From: Rhizobacter sp. Root1221
GTDB taxonomy: Bacteria; Pseudomonadota; Gammaproteobacteria; Burkholderiales; Burkholderiaceae_C
Assembly: GCF_001425785.1 (NCBI RefSeq)
Contig: NZ_LMDI01000034.1
Span: 30,663-94,662 of the forward strand
Direction: 5' to 3'
DNA: 64,000 nt
Below the pieces are notes generated by a model, which was not told where the DNA came from, ran no database searches, and saw nothing but the letters and a program-made list of their open reading frames with translations. Each line of letters opens with the position of its first letter. Position 1 is the stretch's first letter. Shown here in pieces: positions 56,222 through 64,000 of the stretch. The position numbers were made by a program, and so were the translations under genes.

Positions 56222-58302
56222 CCGCACCCGACGCGCGGGGAGCCTGGTCGATCCTGATCGAGGGGCTGCTCGATGCGGTATGGCTGGTGGATGCCACCAC
56301 GCTGCGCATCGTCGGGGCGAATGCGGCGGCGGGCACCCTGCTCGGGGTCGACCCCGGCACGCTGCTGTCGCGCACCGCGGCCGAGCTGAGCGCCACGCCC
56401 GAAGACCTGGCCTTCTGGCAGAGCGTGGCCAACGGCTGGCAGGACGCCATCATTTCCGAATCCCTCGTGCGGCGCTTCAACGGGTCGGTCGTGCCCGTCA
56501 CGCGGCGCGTGAACCGCGTCGAGTCCCACGGGCAGGCCATCTACGTCGTCGTCTTCCACGACCGCAGCGCCCACCAGGCCACGCAGGACGAACTCGAACA
56601 CCGCCTTTCGGAGTTGCGGGCCACGCTCGAATCCACCGCCGATGGCATCCTCGTGACCGACCTCAGCGGCGCCATCCGCGGCTTCAACCGCCGGTTCGCC
56701 GCGCTGTGGAACCTGCCGGAAGACCTGCTCACCCAGCGAGACGACGCGGCGGTGCAGGCGTGGATGCGGCGCAGCGTGGTCGATGCCGCGGATTACGGAC
56801 GCCGACTCGCCGCCATCCAGGACGCCACGCTGCTGCAGACGAGCGATGTGTTCTCGCTGCACTCGGGCCAGGTGATCGAACGCGTGACCCTGCCGCAGTG
56901 CAGCCGCGGCCAGCCCATCGGGCGGGTGTTCTCGTTCCGCGACATCACCGAAAAACTCGCGGCCAGCCAGCGCATCGAGGAACTGAGCCAGACCGACCCG
57001 CTCACCGGCCTGCCCAACCGCCGGCTGCTGGCCGACCGGGTGGAGTTCGCGCTGGCGATGTCGCAGCGCAACGGGCATTCGTTTGCGCTGATGGTGGTCA
57101 ACCTCGATCGCTTCAAGCACATCAACGACACCTTCGGCCTCGGGTTCGGCGACCGGGTGTTGCTCGAGGTCACCGACCGCATCAAGGGCTGCCTGCGCAG
57201 CCTCGATACCGTGGCCCGCCTCGGCAGCGACGAATTCGTGCTGCTCGTGCACAAGGCCGACGCCACCGGCGCCGAGGCCACCGCGCGGCGCGTGATCGAC
57301 GCGATGTCGCGGCCATTCCGCATGGACGCGATCGAATTCACCGTCACTTGCAGCATCGGCGTGGCGCTGTGCCCCGACGACGGCGACAACCTCGACGAAC
57401 TGATGCGCCGCGCCGACGCCGCGATGCACCGCGTGAAGGAACTGGGCCGCGCGAGTTTCCGCTTCCACCAGCCGCACGCCGACGCCGCACCGCGTTCGCA
57501 GATGCAGATCGACCACGCGATGCGCCAGGCGCTCGTCAGCGGCCAGTTCCGCCTGCACTACCAGCCCCAGATCGACCTCGGCACGGGCCGCGTGATCGGT
57601 GCCGAGGCGTTGATCCGCTGGCGCGACCCGGTGCTGGGCGACGTATCGCCGGCCGAATTCATCCCGCTGGCCGAAGAGAGCGGTTTCATCATCGCCATCG
57701 GCGACTGGGTGCTGGCGCAGGCCGTCAGGCAAGCCGTCGAGTGGCGCAACGCCGGCTGGGAGATGCCGGTGTCGATCAACGTGTCGGCGCTGCAGTTCCA
57801 GCAGGCGGACTTCATCGAGCGGGTGTCCGCCACCGTGAAGGCCGCCGGCCTGCCGCCGCAGTTGCTTGAACTCGAACTCACCGAATCCATCCTGATCCAC
57901 GATGCCGAAGACGCACTGCACCGGCTGAAGGCGCTGGAGCAACTCGGTGTCATGCTGGCCATCGATGACTTCGGCACGGGTTACTCGAGCCTCGCGTACC
58001 TCAAGCGCTTCCCGATCGACCGGCTCAAGATCGACCGCAGCTTCATCCGCAGCCTGCCGGGCGACGGCGGCGACATGGCCATCGTGAACGCCATCGTGCA
58101 ACTGGCCCACGCGATGCAGCTGCGCGTGATCGCCGAGGGGGTGGAGACCGAGCCGCAGCGCCAGTTCCTGCTCGACGCCGGCTGCCACGAGTTCCAGGGG
58201 TTCCTGTACTCGCCGGCGCTCGACGTGGACGCGTTCGAGCAACGCCTCGGCCGCTCGGCTCCGGCCGTCACCAAGCCTTCGGTGCGGCTCGTGAAAGGTT
58301 AG
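56218..58302 (+). CDS. PAS-PAS-GGDEF-EAL protein
   Basis: 694 residues, soluble. PAS about 8-115, PAS about 125-245, GGDEF about 255-415, EAL about 425-680. The diguanylate cyclase site reads LGSDEF (335-340): the second Gly of GGDEF is Ser, so cyclase activity is doubtful. The EAL side keeps GAEALIRW (Glu463), LELTES, DDFGTGYSSLAYL and EGVETEPQ, so phosphodiesterase activity is likely. It pairs with the overlapping HD-GYP gene, giving two predicted c-di-GMP phosphodiesterases in one transcript. The start overlaps the previous stop (ATGA). Confidence 0.92.
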   Translation: MTAPDARGAWSILIEGLLDAVWLVDATTLRIVGANAAAGTLLGVDPGTLLSRTAAELSATPEDLAFWQSVANGWQDAIISESLVRRFNGSVVPVTRRVNRVESHGQAIYVVVFHDRSAHQATQDELEHRLSELRATLESTADGILVTDLSGAIRGFNRRFAALWNLPEDLLTQRDDAAVQAWMRRSVVDAADYGRRLAAIQDATLLQTSDVFSLHSGQVIERVTLPQCSRGQPIGRVFSFRDITEKLAASQRIEELSQTDPLTGLPNRRLLADRVEFALAMSQRNGHSFALMVVNLDRFKHINDTFGLGFGDRVLLEVTDRIKGCLRSLDTVARLGSDEFVLLVHKADATGAEATARRVIDAMSRPFRMDAIEFTVTCSIGVALCPDDGDNLDELMRRADAAMHRVKELGRASFRFHQPHADAAPRSQMQIDHAMRQALVSGQFRLHYQPQIDLGTGRVIGAEALIRWRDPVLGDVSPAEFIPLAEESGFIIAIGDWVLAQAVRQAVEWRNAGWEMPVSINVSALQFQQADFIERVSATVKAAGLPPQLLELELTESILIHDAEDALHRLKALEQLGVMLAIDDFGTGYSSLAYLKRFPIDRLKIDRSFIRSLPGDGGDMAIVNAIVQLAHAMQLRVIAEGVETEPQRQFLLDAGCHEFQGFLYSPALDVDAFEQRLGRSAPAVTKPSVRLVKG

Positions 58303-58395
58303 CGCCCCGCGCCGCCTGGTCATCCCGACGTTCACCGGGGTAAAGGCTACCGGGCACAATCGTGGTTCGTCCCAACCCGAGGAGACTGCCGCGTG

Positions 58396-58716
58396 ATGTA
58401 CAAATTCAAATCCAAGGCCGGAAGTGACGTGATCATGATGGGCCCCAACGGAGACGAGGTGCTGCGCCTGATCGGCAAGGGGTCGTCGCCGAAGGGCATC
58501 ATCGAGCCCGCCGGGATGCCGGCCGCCATTGCCGCGATCGAACAGGCCGTGCTGGCCGACGAAGCCGCGCGCAAGCAGCAGGAGGCGGACGCCGAGGCGG
58601 AAGGCAAACCGCTGGGTCCGCGCGAAGGCGTCACGCTGCGCCAGCGTGCGTGGCCGCTCGTCGAGCTCATGAAACGCGCGCACCCGGCCGGGCACGACAT
58701 CGTCTGGGGCGTCTGA
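58396..58716 (+). CDS. DUF1840 protein
   Basis: 106 residues. MYKFKSKAGSDVIMMGPNGD and LIGKGSSPKGIIEPAGMPAA are the DUF1840 signature, and the C-terminal half is helical and charged. It is a small cytosolic protein restricted largely to betaproteobacteria, function unknown. The ATG at 58396 is used; a GTG precedes it by one codon. GAGGAGAC lies about 10 bases upstream. Confidence 0.85.
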   Translation: MYKFKSKAGSDVIMMGPNGDEVLRLIGKGSSPKGIIEPAGMPAAIAAIEQAVLADEAARKQQEADAEAEGKPLGPREGVTLRQRAWPLVELMKRAHPAGHDIVWGV

Positions 58717-58736
58717 CAGTCTCTGAGGACATCACC

Positions 58737-59363
58737 ATGAAACTGCACAGCGACGACTTCACCGACGGGCAGCGCCTGCCCACCCGCTTCGCCGCCGGCC
58801 AGCCCGACGGCACGGGCCAGGCCACGTTCTCCGACAACGTGAACCCGCACCTCGCGTGGTCCGACGTGCCCGCGGGCACGCAATCGTTCGTGCTCACCTG
58901 CCACGACCCCGACGTGCCGAGCCGCGGCGACGACGTGAACCAGCCGGGCCGCGAAGTGCCCGCCAGCCTGCCACGGGTCGACTTCTTCCACTGGACCCTG
59001 GTGGACCTGCCGGCCTCCGCGCGCGAGATCGCCCGGGGCGAGTTCAGAGACGGGTTCACCACGAAGGGCAAGGCCGGCCCGGCCACGCTGCATGGTGCGC
59101 GCCACGGCTTGAACGACTTCACGGGCTGGTTCGCCGGGGACCCGGCCATGGCCGGCCAGTACTTCGGCTACGACGGGCCGTTCCCGCCGTTCAACGATGC
59201 CATCCCGCATCACTACGTGTTCACGCTGTACGCGCTGTCGGTGCCGAAGGTGGCCGTCGATGGCGCGTTCACCGGCCCGCAGGTGCGCGCCGCCATTGCC
59301 CCCCACGTGATCGGCCAGGCCGCGATCACCGCCACGTACACGCTGAACGCCCGCCTGCTGTGA
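58737..59363 (+). CDS. YbhB/YbcL-type PEBP family protein
   Basis: 208 residues. Phosphatidylethanolamine-binding-protein fold with NVNPHLAWSDVPAGTQSFVL, CHDPDVP, the DFFHWTLVDLPAS core and the DGPFPPFNDAIPHHYVFTLY end. No signal peptide, so cytosolic. Function in bacteria is unclear. The GTG start of the next gene overlaps its stop by three bases. Confidence 0.88.
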   Translation: MKLHSDDFTDGQRLPTRFAAGQPDGTGQATFSDNVNPHLAWSDVPAGTQSFVLTCHDPDVPSRGDDVNQPGREVPASLPRVDFFHWTLVDLPASAREIARGEFRDGFTTKGKAGPATLHGARHGLNDFTGWFAGDPAMAGQYFGYDGPFPPFNDAIPHHYVFTLYALSVPKVAVDGAFTGPQVRAAIAPHVIGQAAITATYTLNARLL

Positions 59364-60034
59364 ACCCCACCCGCATCCTCGCCATCCGCCATGGGGAAAC
59401 CGCCTGGAACGTCGACACCCGCATCCAGGGCCAGCTCGACATCCCGCTCAACGCCACGGGCCGCTGGCAGGCCGGGCAACTGTCGCGCGCGGTGGCCCAC
59501 GAGGGCCTGAGCGCCATCTACACGAGCGACCTGCTGCGGGCGCACGAAACCGCCGAGGCCGTGGGGCGTGGCGCGGGCCTGCCGCTCGTGAAGGACATGG
59601 GGCTGCGCGAGCGCGCCTTCGGCGTGTTCCAGGGCCGCACGTTCACCGAGATCGAAGCCGCGTGGCCCGAGGCGTCGATGCGCTGGCGCAAGCGCGACCC
59701 CGACTTCGTCCCCGAGGGCGGCGAATCACTGCGTGTCTTCTACGACCGCTGTGCCACCACCGCCACGCGCCTGGCCGCGGCCCACCCGGGCGAAACCATT
59801 GCGTTCGTGGCGCACGGCGGTGTGATGGACTGCCTGTACCGCCTGGCCACGCGCGTCGACCTGCAGGCGCCCCGGTCCTGGCTGCTGGGCAACGCCAGCA
59901 TCAACCGGCTGCTGTACACACCCGAAGGGTTCACGTTGATCGGCTGGAGCGACACCCAACACCTCGACGGTGTGGCCCGCGACGAAAGCAACGACGCGGC
60001 CGGCCCGGCCGACCGCGTGGGGCACGCCGCATAG
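59360..60034 (+). CDS. Histidine phosphatase (phosphoglycerate-mutase-like)
   Basis: 224 residues. RHG motif AIRHGETAWNVDTRIQGQLD, LRERAFGVFQGRTFTEIE and the second catalytic His in IAFVAHGGVMDCLYRLA. Relatives are called GpmB or CobC-like and are usually phosphatases of small metabolites rather than true mutases. The start is a GTG at 59360, overlapping the previous stop. The C-terminal tail (after about 205) is short and polar. Confidence 0.9.
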   Translation: MNPTRILAIRHGETAWNVDTRIQGQLDIPLNATGRWQAGQLSRAVAHEGLSAIYTSDLLRAHETAEAVGRGAGLPLVKDMGLRERAFGVFQGRTFTEIEAAWPEASMRWRKRDPDFVPEGGESLRVFYDRCATTATRLAAAHPGETIAFVAHGGVMDCLYRLATRVDLQAPRSWLLGNASINRLLYTPEGFTLIGWSDTQHLDGVARDESNDAAGPADRVGHAA

Positions 60035-60058
60035 CGTGAAACACTGCACCAGGGCCCG

Positions 60059-61060
60059 TCAGGTCTTCTCGAGCTTCAGCAGGGATACCACGGCGGACGC
60101 CATGGACTGTTCGAGCGCGATGAAGTTCTGCAACTCCTTGCCCGTCAGCGTGGACCCGATCCACTGGTTGTCTTGCAGGGATTGCCGCCATGCGGCCGAT
60201 TCGGTCGCACGGATGACGGCGCGGGCCAGCGTGTCGCGCTGATCGGGCGGCGTGTTGGCCGACGCGAACACGCCGCGCCAGTTGGCGAGGTCGGTCTCCA
60301 CGCCTTGCTCGCGCAGGGATGCGATGCCGAAGTTGCCGCGGCGGGACGACACCGCCAGCGGCCGCAACAGCTTGGCATCGAAGGCAGCCTTGAACTCGCT
60401 GTAGCCGGAGATGGCCACGGTCGCGTCGCCGCGCTGCAGCGCGGCGACGGCGTCCTTGCCGCTGCTGGTGGGCGTGTAGCGCAGTGCCGCCACGTCGGTT
60501 TTCAGCGCCCGGAGCAACATGGCCGCGAGCATGTGGTCCACGCCGCCGGCCGAGCCGCCGGTGAACGTGACGCGGTCGGGCCGCTGCTGCAGGTTGGCCG
60601 CCAGGTCCTTGAACGTTCGGAACGGGGACGACGTGGGCACGGCCAGCACCAGGTAGTCACTCGTCAGCCGGGCGATGGGCACCACTTGCTTGAACAGCGC
60701 TTCCTTGTGCGACAAGGCCACGGCGCCCACCATGACAAGGCCGCCGATGATCAGGGCGCCGGGGTCGCCCGCGTGGCGCACTGAGAATTCCTCGAGGCCC
60801 ACGATGCCACCCTGGCCGCCCTTGTTTTCGTAGTCGATCTGCTGCGCGGCGCCGGCCGACTGCAACGCGGACCCGAGGTGCCGGCCCACCTGGTCCCAGC
60901 CGCCCCCTGCGCCGGCGGGCACGAAGATCTTCAGGCGCGGGAACGCCTCGCCTTGGGCACCCGGCGTGCGGGCGCGGGCCGCCTGTGCCCGCGCGAACGT
61001 GGGGAGTCCGCTGACGGCCAGGCAGCCCGCGCTCAAGATGCTGTTGCGACGAGTCCACAT
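60059..61060 (-). CDS. Tripartite tricarboxylate transporter (Bug/TctC) receptor
   Basis: 333 residues. Signal sequence (TRRNSILSAGCLAVSGLPTFARAQA, cleaved near residue 26), then a Bug-type periplasmic binding protein: IFVPAGAGGGWDQVGRHLGS, IDYENKGGQGGIVGLEEF, TFTGGSAGGVDHMLAAMLL. TctC-like receptors bind carboxylates. No tctA/tctB membrane genes are near, as is usual for orphan Bug proteins. AAGGAGCG lies 8 bases before the ATG at 61060. Confidence 0.88.
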   Translation of the reverse strand: MWTRRNSILSAGCLAVSGLPTFARAQAARARTPGAQGEAFPRLKIFVPAGAGGGWDQVGRHLGSALQSAGAAQQIDYENKGGQGGIVGLEEFSVRHAGDPGALIIGGLVMVGAVALSHKEALFKQVVPIARLTSDYLVLAVPTSSPFRTFKDLAANLQQRPDRVTFTGGSAGGVDHMLAAMLLRALKTDVAALRYTPTSSGKDAVAALQRGDATVAISGYSEFKAAFDAKLLRPLAVSSRRGNFGIASLREQGVETDLANWRGVFASANTPPDQRDTLARAVIRATESAAWRQSLQDNQWIGSTLTGKELQNFIALEQSMASAVVSLLKLEKT

Positions 61061-61250
61061 GGGCCACACGCTCCTTCCAGGTTGTGATGTCGATCGAGCC
61101 GGCCGCCACGCGGCGGGCGGAAGATCCGTGCGGCGAGTGTTGTGGCGAACGGCAGCCGGGCAGGCCGGGGAAACCCCGGGGGCTGAAGCTGCGACGGCCA
61201 ATTGACAGCATATCGTGTTCGGTCTGACAGCTGGCCGCGGGGCACCAACG

Positions 61251-62306
61251 TCAGTCGAACAGGTCGTTCCCGCCCGCCCGTTTCGGGGGCGTGACCCCAA
61301 GGTGGCGGTAGGCCGCCAGCGTGGCGATGCGCCCGCGCGGCGTGCGCTGCAGGAACCCTTGCTGGATCAGGTACGGCTCGATCACGTCCTCGATGGTGTC
61401 GCGTTCCTCACCGATGGCCGCGGCCACGTTGTCGAGGCCCACGGGGCCACCGTCGAAGCGGTGGATCACCGCTTCGAGCAGCTTGCGGTCCATCACGTCG
61501 AACCCTTGCGGGTCCACGTCGAGCATCTTCAGCGCACGGTCGGCCAGCGGCTTGTTGATGCGGCCGTCGCCCTTCACGTCGGCATAGTCGCGCACCCGGC
61601 GCAGCAGCCGGTTGGCGATGCGGGGGGTGCCGCGCGAACGGCGCGCGATCTCGAATGCGCCCTCCTGGTCGGTGCCCACGTTGAGCAGGCCGGCCGATCG
61701 GAACACGATGCGCGCGAGTTCCTCGTCGGTATAGAACTCGAGCCGCGCCACGATGCCGAAGCGGTCGCGCAGCGGGTTGGTCAGCATGCCGGCACGGGTG
61801 GTGGCGCCCACGAGGGTGAACGGCTGCAGGTCGAGCTTGATGGAGCGTGCGGCCGGGCCTTCGCCGATCATGATGTCGATCTGGTAGTCCTCGAGGGCCG
61901 GGTACAGGATTTCCTCGACCACCGGCGACAACCGGTGGATCTCGTCGATGAACAGCACGTCATTTCGTTCGAGGTTCGTCAGCAGCGCGGCGAGGTCCTT
62001 CGGCTTTTCGAGCACCGGGCCCGAGGTCTGGCGCAGGTTCACGCCCAGTTCGTTCGCGATGATGTGGCTGAGCGTGGTCTTTCCGAGCCCCGGCGGGCCG
62101 AACAGCAGCACGTGGTCCATGGCCTCCGAGCGCTTTTTCGCGGCACCGATGAAGATCTCGAGCTGCTCGCGTGCCTTCACCTGGCCCACGTATTCGGCCA
62201 GGCCCTTCGGGCGCAACGCCCGTTCGATGGCCTCCTCGTTCGGCGAGGCCGGTGCGGCGCTGACCACCCGGCGCACGGGTTCGAATTCGTCGGTCTGGAT
62301 GCTCAT
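61251..62306 (-). CDS. ruvB: Holliday junction branch migration ATPase
   Basis: 351 residues. AAA+ motor: [20 protein letters not shown], Walker [21 protein letters not shown], Walker [13 protein letters not shown], sensor [19 protein letters not shown], and the C-terminal winged helix [15 protein letters not shown]. It works with RuvA and RuvC. ruvA/ruvC are not in the window. Divergent from the PCuAC gene. Confidence 0.97.
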   Translation of the reverse strand: MSIQTDEFEPVRRVVSAAPASPNEEAIERALRPKGLAEYVGQVKAREQLEIFIGAAKKRSEAMDHVLLFGPPGLGKTTLSHIIANELGVNLRQTSGPVLEKPKDLAALLTNLERNDVLFIDEIHRLSPVVEEILYPALEDYQIDIMIGEGPAARSIKLDLQPFTLVGATTRAGMLTNPLRDRFGIVARLEFYTDEELARIVFRSAGLLNVGTDQEGAFEIARRSRGTPRIANRLLRRVRDYADVKGDGRINKPLADRALKMLDVDPQGFDVMDRKLLEAVIHRFDGGPVGLDNVAAAIGEERDTIEDVIEPYLIQQGFLQRTPRGRIATLAAYRHLGVTPPKRAGGNDLFD

Positions 62307-62360
62307 GCCTGCATTATCCCGGTTGACCGACAATGCGGGCTCCCTGGAAGAGGAATCGCG

Positions 62361-62774
62361 ATGAACCTGAAATCCATCGGCGCCCTGCTGCTGGCGCTGT
62401 CCACCACCACCGCCTGGGCGGACATCCGTGTCGAGCAGCCCTATGCCCGCGCCACCGTGCCCGGCCAGATGGCTGGCGGCGGCTACCTGCAGGTCCAGAA
62501 CACCGGCAAGGCGCCCGACCGGCTGCTGTCGGTGAGCGCCGGCGTGTCGGCCTCGGCCGAGCTGCACACGATGTCGATGGACGGCGACGTGATGCGCATG
62601 CGCGAGGTGGACGGCATCGACGTGCCCGCCGGGCAGAAGGTCGAGCTCAAGCCGGGCGGTTTGCACATCATGTTCATGGGCCTGAAGGCCCCGCTGAAGG
62701 CGGGCGACACCTTCCCGGCCACCCTGAAGTTCCAGAAGGCCGGCGACGTGAAGGTGACGGTAAGCGTGCGTTGA
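62361..62774 (+). CDS. Periplasmic copper chaperone PCuAC
   Basis: 137 residues. Signal peptide about 1-20 (TTTAWA), then a cupredoxin-like domain with the H(M)X10MX21HXM copper-binding set: [13 protein letters not shown] and GLHIMFMG. It delivers Cu(I) to cytochrome oxidase in characterised members. GAGGAATCGCG precedes the ATG. The stop is 5 bases from the end of the convergent fumC. Confidence 0.9.
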   Translation: MNLKSIGALLLALSTTTAWADIRVEQPYARATVPGQMAGGGYLQVQNTGKAPDRLLSVSAGVSASAELHTMSMDGDVMRMREVDGIDVPAGQKVELKPGGLHIMFMGLKAPLKAGDTFPATLKFQKAGDVKVTVSVR

Positions 62775-62779
62775 CCGGT

Positions 62780-64000
62780 CTACGGCCCGGTCAACTTCAC
62801 CGGGTCCAGCAGCGTCTCCAGCTGCGCCCGGCCCAGGTCGGTGTGCTCGTCGGCCACGTCGAGGATGGGCCGGCCTTCCTTGTAGGCGATCTTCGCGATC
62901 TCGGCGGCCTTCAGGTAACCGATCAGCGGGTTCAGCGCCGTCACGAGGATGGGGTTGCGCGACAGGGCGTGCTTGAGCTGCGCCTCGTTGACCTTGAACG
63001 TGGCCACGGCCTTGTCGGCCAGCAGCCGGCTCGTGTTCGCGAGCAGCTGGATCGACTCCAGCACGTTGCGCGCGATCACCGGCAGCATCACGTTCAACTC
63101 GAAGTTGCCGGACTGCCCCGCCACCGTGATGGCCGCATCGTTGCCGATCACCTGCGCGGCCACCATCGCCGTGGCCTCGGGGATCACCGGGTTCACCTTG
63201 CCCGGCATGATGGACGACCCCGGCTGCAGCGCCTCGAGTTCGATCTCGGCGAGGCCCGCGAGCGGGCCCGAGTTCATCCAGCGCAGGTCGTTGGCGATCT
63301 TCATCAAGGCCACCGCCGTGGTCTTGAGCTGGCCGGACGTGGCCACGATGCTGTCCTGGGCGCCCATCACCGCGAAGAAGCTGGGCGCGGGCGTGAACCT
63401 GAGGCCGGTGGCGGTGCTCAGCTCGGCCGCGAACTTCTCGGCGAAGTCGGGGTCGGTGTTGACGCCGGTGCCCACCGCGGTGCCGCCCTGTGCGAGCCGT
63501 TGCAGCGCCGGCAGCGTGGCGCGCAAGTGGCCCGCGGCGTCTTCCACCTGTTGTGCCCAGCCATCGAGCACCTGGCTCAGGCGCACGGGCATCGCATCCA
63601 TCAGGTGGGTGCGGCCGGTCTTGACGTGTTCGTACACCGTGCGGCCCTTGGCCCGCAGGATGGTCTGCAGGTGGTCGAGTGCGGGCAGCAGGTCGTTGTG
63701 CAACGCGATCGCGGTGCTGGCGTGCAGCGCGGTGGGAATCGCGTCGTTGCTGCTCTGGCTCGCGTTCACGTGGTCGTTGGCGCTCACCGGTGAACCGAGC
63801 GCACGGGCCGCGAGCGTGGCGATCACCTCGTTCGCGTTCATGTTGGTGCTGGTGCCCGACCCCGTCTGGAACACCTCGACGGGGAAGTGTTCCATGCGCT
63901 GGTTGTCAGGCAGCGCGAGCAACTGGTGGATGGCCCCGCCGATGGCGTCGCCGAGGGGAGGGGGCAACGCGCCGAGCGACACGTTGGCACGGGCGGCAGC
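62780..64000 (-). CDS. fumC: Fumarate hydratase class II, 5' end beyond the window
   Basis: About 406 residues visible. The N-terminal 55-60 residues lie beyond base 64000. Class II fumarase: [44 protein letters not shown], the signature [12 protein letters not shown], and ELNVMLPVI. It converts fumarate to malate in the TCA cycle, oxygen-stable type. Apparent downstream start codons (for example GTG at 63982) are internal. Convergent with PCuAC. Confidence 0.95.
   Translation of the reverse strand, partial: AAARANVSLGALPPPLGDAIGGAIHQLLALPDNQRMEHFPVEVFQTGSGTSTNMNANEVIATLAARALGSPVSANDHVNASQSSNDAIPTALHASTAIALHNDLLPALDHLQTILRAKGRTVYEHVKTGRTHLMDAMPVRLSQVLDGWAQQVEDAAGHLRATLPALQRLAQGGTAVGTGVNTDPDFAEKFAAELSTATGLRFTPAPSFFAVMGAQDSIVATSGQLKTTAVALMKIANDLRWMNSGPLAGLAEIELEALQPGSSIMPGKVNPVIPEATAMVAAQVIGNDAAITVAGQSGNFELNVMLPVIARNVLESIQLLANTSRLLADKAVATFKVNEAQLKHALSRNPILVTALNPLIGYLKAAEIAKIAYKEGRPILDVADEHTDLGRAQLETLLDPVKLTGP

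Overview
High-GC chromosomal window from a betaproteobacterium of the order Burkholderiales, probably the Rhizobacter / Piscinibacter / Leptothrix side of the order. The pointers are the SAH-riboswitch ahcY-tlyA-metF operon, a divergent fur/bamE pair, an hpf-ptsN-hprK cluster, an FxDxF-type PEP-CTERM protein with exosortase B, an EpsD/EpsI pair, a stand-alone heptose adenylyltransferase (RfaE2) and a DUF1840 protein. No rRNA, tRNA, CRISPR array, prophage or transposase gene was recognised. The genus is an inference from gene content only.

Layout. 0.2-3.4 kb: the methyl-cycle operon ahcY-tlyA-metF (minus strand) behind an SAH riboswitch. 3.4-9.3 kb: transglutaminase, hybrid histidine kinase, then bamE-dapB-exbB-exbD. 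9.4-11.9 kb: fur, then hpf/ptsN/hprK. 12.5-16.9 kb: corA, a gene-free repeat region, glutathione peroxidase, a di-iron protein, rfaE2 and a membrane-anchored protein with two L7/L12-like modules. 16.9-23.5 kb: EamA transporter, rhombosortase, glnE, nitrilase and ubiH. 23.6-26.9 kb: a PEP-CTERM substrate followed by epsD-xrtB-epsI. 27-33 kb: a polyamine/membrane cluster (SPFH, DUF4178, DUF350, membrane-bound spermidine-synthase-like enzyme, FAD oxidoreductase). 33-38 kb: pepP, a membrane protein, dmeF, and speD-murU, in which murU carries three in-frame 78-bp DNA repeats at its 5' end. 38-46 kb: tkt, gap, SPOR protein, birA, a small SET methyltransferase, topB and a lipoprotein. 46.7-49.7 kb: a 1007-residue orphan protein with four internal repeats and a divergent C-terminal SET-like domain, preceded by a PIP-box-like promoter. 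49.7-64 kb: AEC transporter, ABM protein, an IgaA homologue, pcaF, a c-di-GMP pair (HD-GYP and GGDEF/EAL) behind a FliA-like promoter, DUF1840, PEBP, a phosphoglycerate-mutase-like phosphatase, a Bug-type receptor, ruvB, a PCuAC chaperone and a partial fumC.

Most of the window is ordinary core genome. Four spots stand out: the candidate type III effector at 46.7 kb with its promoter; the repeat-encoded N-terminus of MurU; the co-occurrence of a rhombosortase and a compact exosortase B unit that lacks polysaccharide genes; and the polyamine/SPFH/DUF4178/DUF350 membrane cluster. Two families of palindromic dispersed repeats fill the intergenic gaps: a GGGGGAGCCC/CCCGGG element and a GTCATCCCGGC-type REP.
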